Source of the DNA: Primorskyibacter sedentarius | GTDB taxonomy: Bacteria; Pseudomonadota; Alphaproteobacteria; Rhodobacterales; Rhodobacteraceae | NCBI RefSeq assembly: GCF_004342065.1 | Contig: NZ_SLZU01000019.1 | Coordinates: 1-64,000, forward strand | Direction of reading: 5' to 3' | Length of the DNA: 64,000 nucleotides | In this document: piece by piece, positions 63,827 through 64,000 of the stretch | Numbering within the stretch: the stretch's first letter is position 1 | Layout of the letters: each line of letters begins with the position of its first letter | Program-made: the position numbers and the translations under genes | The notes under the pieces: model-generated | The model's database searches: none | The model's input: only the letters and a program-made list of their open reading frames with translations | What the model was told of the DNA's origin: nothing

Positions 63827-64000
63827 TCAGGCGTTCTCGTCGCAATCGGCCTTTAGCGTGGCAAGCCGGTCAAACAAGCCAAGCGCCATCGGCCCCCATG
63901 TCGCGGCAAGCTCTTCGCGGGTGCGGCCTGCGCTAAAAGCTTGCCAGAAGGTGGCGGCGGGGATCTTGTCGAACCAACCGATGCCTTCGGGTTCCTGCGG
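63827..64000 (-). CDS. Partial gene at the right edge, unknown
   Basis: The minus frame is open from the window edge to a TGA at 63827-63829, giving 57 residues with EGIGWFDKIPAATFWQAFSA and REELAATWGPMALGLFDRLA. Composition is protein-like and helical. I do not recognise the family; the rest lies outside the window. Confidence 0.6.
   Translation of the reverse strand, partial: PQEPEGIGWFDKIPAATFWQAFSAGRTREELAATWGPMALGLFDRLATLKADCDENA

Overview
The window is GC-rich alphaproteobacterial DNA, most likely a plasmid or chromid of a marine Rhodobacterales (Roseobacter-group) bacterium. The evidence is a complete repABC replication and partition module (44.2-47.8 kb), roseobacter-style TRAP and ABC transport operons, an NsrR/cytochrome bd/sulfide module, and much IS debris. 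No rRNA, tRNA or CRISPR array was seen.

Region 1 (1-17.9 kb): after a partial unknown gene and an IS scar, about 14.5 kb of tightly coupled minus-strand genes encodes a D-hydantoinase/dihydropyrimidinase, an arylmalonate-decarboxylase/maleate-isomerase-like protein, a TRAP transporter, two amidase-signature hydrolases, an Asp/Glu/hydantoin-racemase homologue without its catalytic cysteines, a Dpp/Opp-type ABC transporter and a RidA protein. A divergent LysR regulator and a 2-keto-4-pentenoate hydratase-type enzyme close the block. It reads as an uptake and hydrolysis pathway for an unknown cyclic amide/imide or peptide-like compound. The block is bracketed by inverted GGCTCTGTTG IS-end remnants.

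Region 2 (18-22 kb) is an IS6/IS110 scrapyard holding a Fic AMP-transferase gene with two operator palindromes, and a DUF2270 gene cut by an IS6 element. Region 3 (22-40.4 kb), all on the minus strand, is a glycan-use island: D-lyxose/D-mannose isomerase, LacI repressor, GH2 beta-mannosidase, two sulfatases without signal peptides, a DUF4432 aldose-epimerase-like protein, a YesL protein, two complete sugar ABC importers with their own ATPases, and a LysR regulator. Import of a sulfated beta-mannoside followed by cytoplasmic desulfation and cleavage is the simplest reading. Two near-identical LacI operators precede the first solute-binding protein gene.

Region 4 (40.4-48.3 kb) is the plasmid maintenance block: ISL3 debris, two tail-to-tail ParDE-type toxin-antitoxin pairs, a possible third antitoxin relic, two copies of a CAGCTG-centred palindrome (candidate parS), repC, a counter-transcribed RNA with a strong terminator, repB and repA.

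Region 5 (48.3-62.6 kb) is a stress and respiration island: OxyR (Cys199 kept, Cys208 replaced) divergent from a 1-Cys-type peroxiredoxin and a Dps gene, then an unknown multi-pass membrane protein, NsrR, cydDC, cydAB, a small cydX that is easy to overlook, a SLAC1/TehA-type channel, a secreted DsrE-like protein, a Tat-exported sulfide:quinone-oxidoreductase-like flavoprotein and a DUF5368 membrane protein. FNR-type boxes lie before the unknown membrane protein, cydD and cydA. The set suggests sulfide- and NO-tolerant respiration. The window ends in IS5 and IS110 debris and a partial gene.
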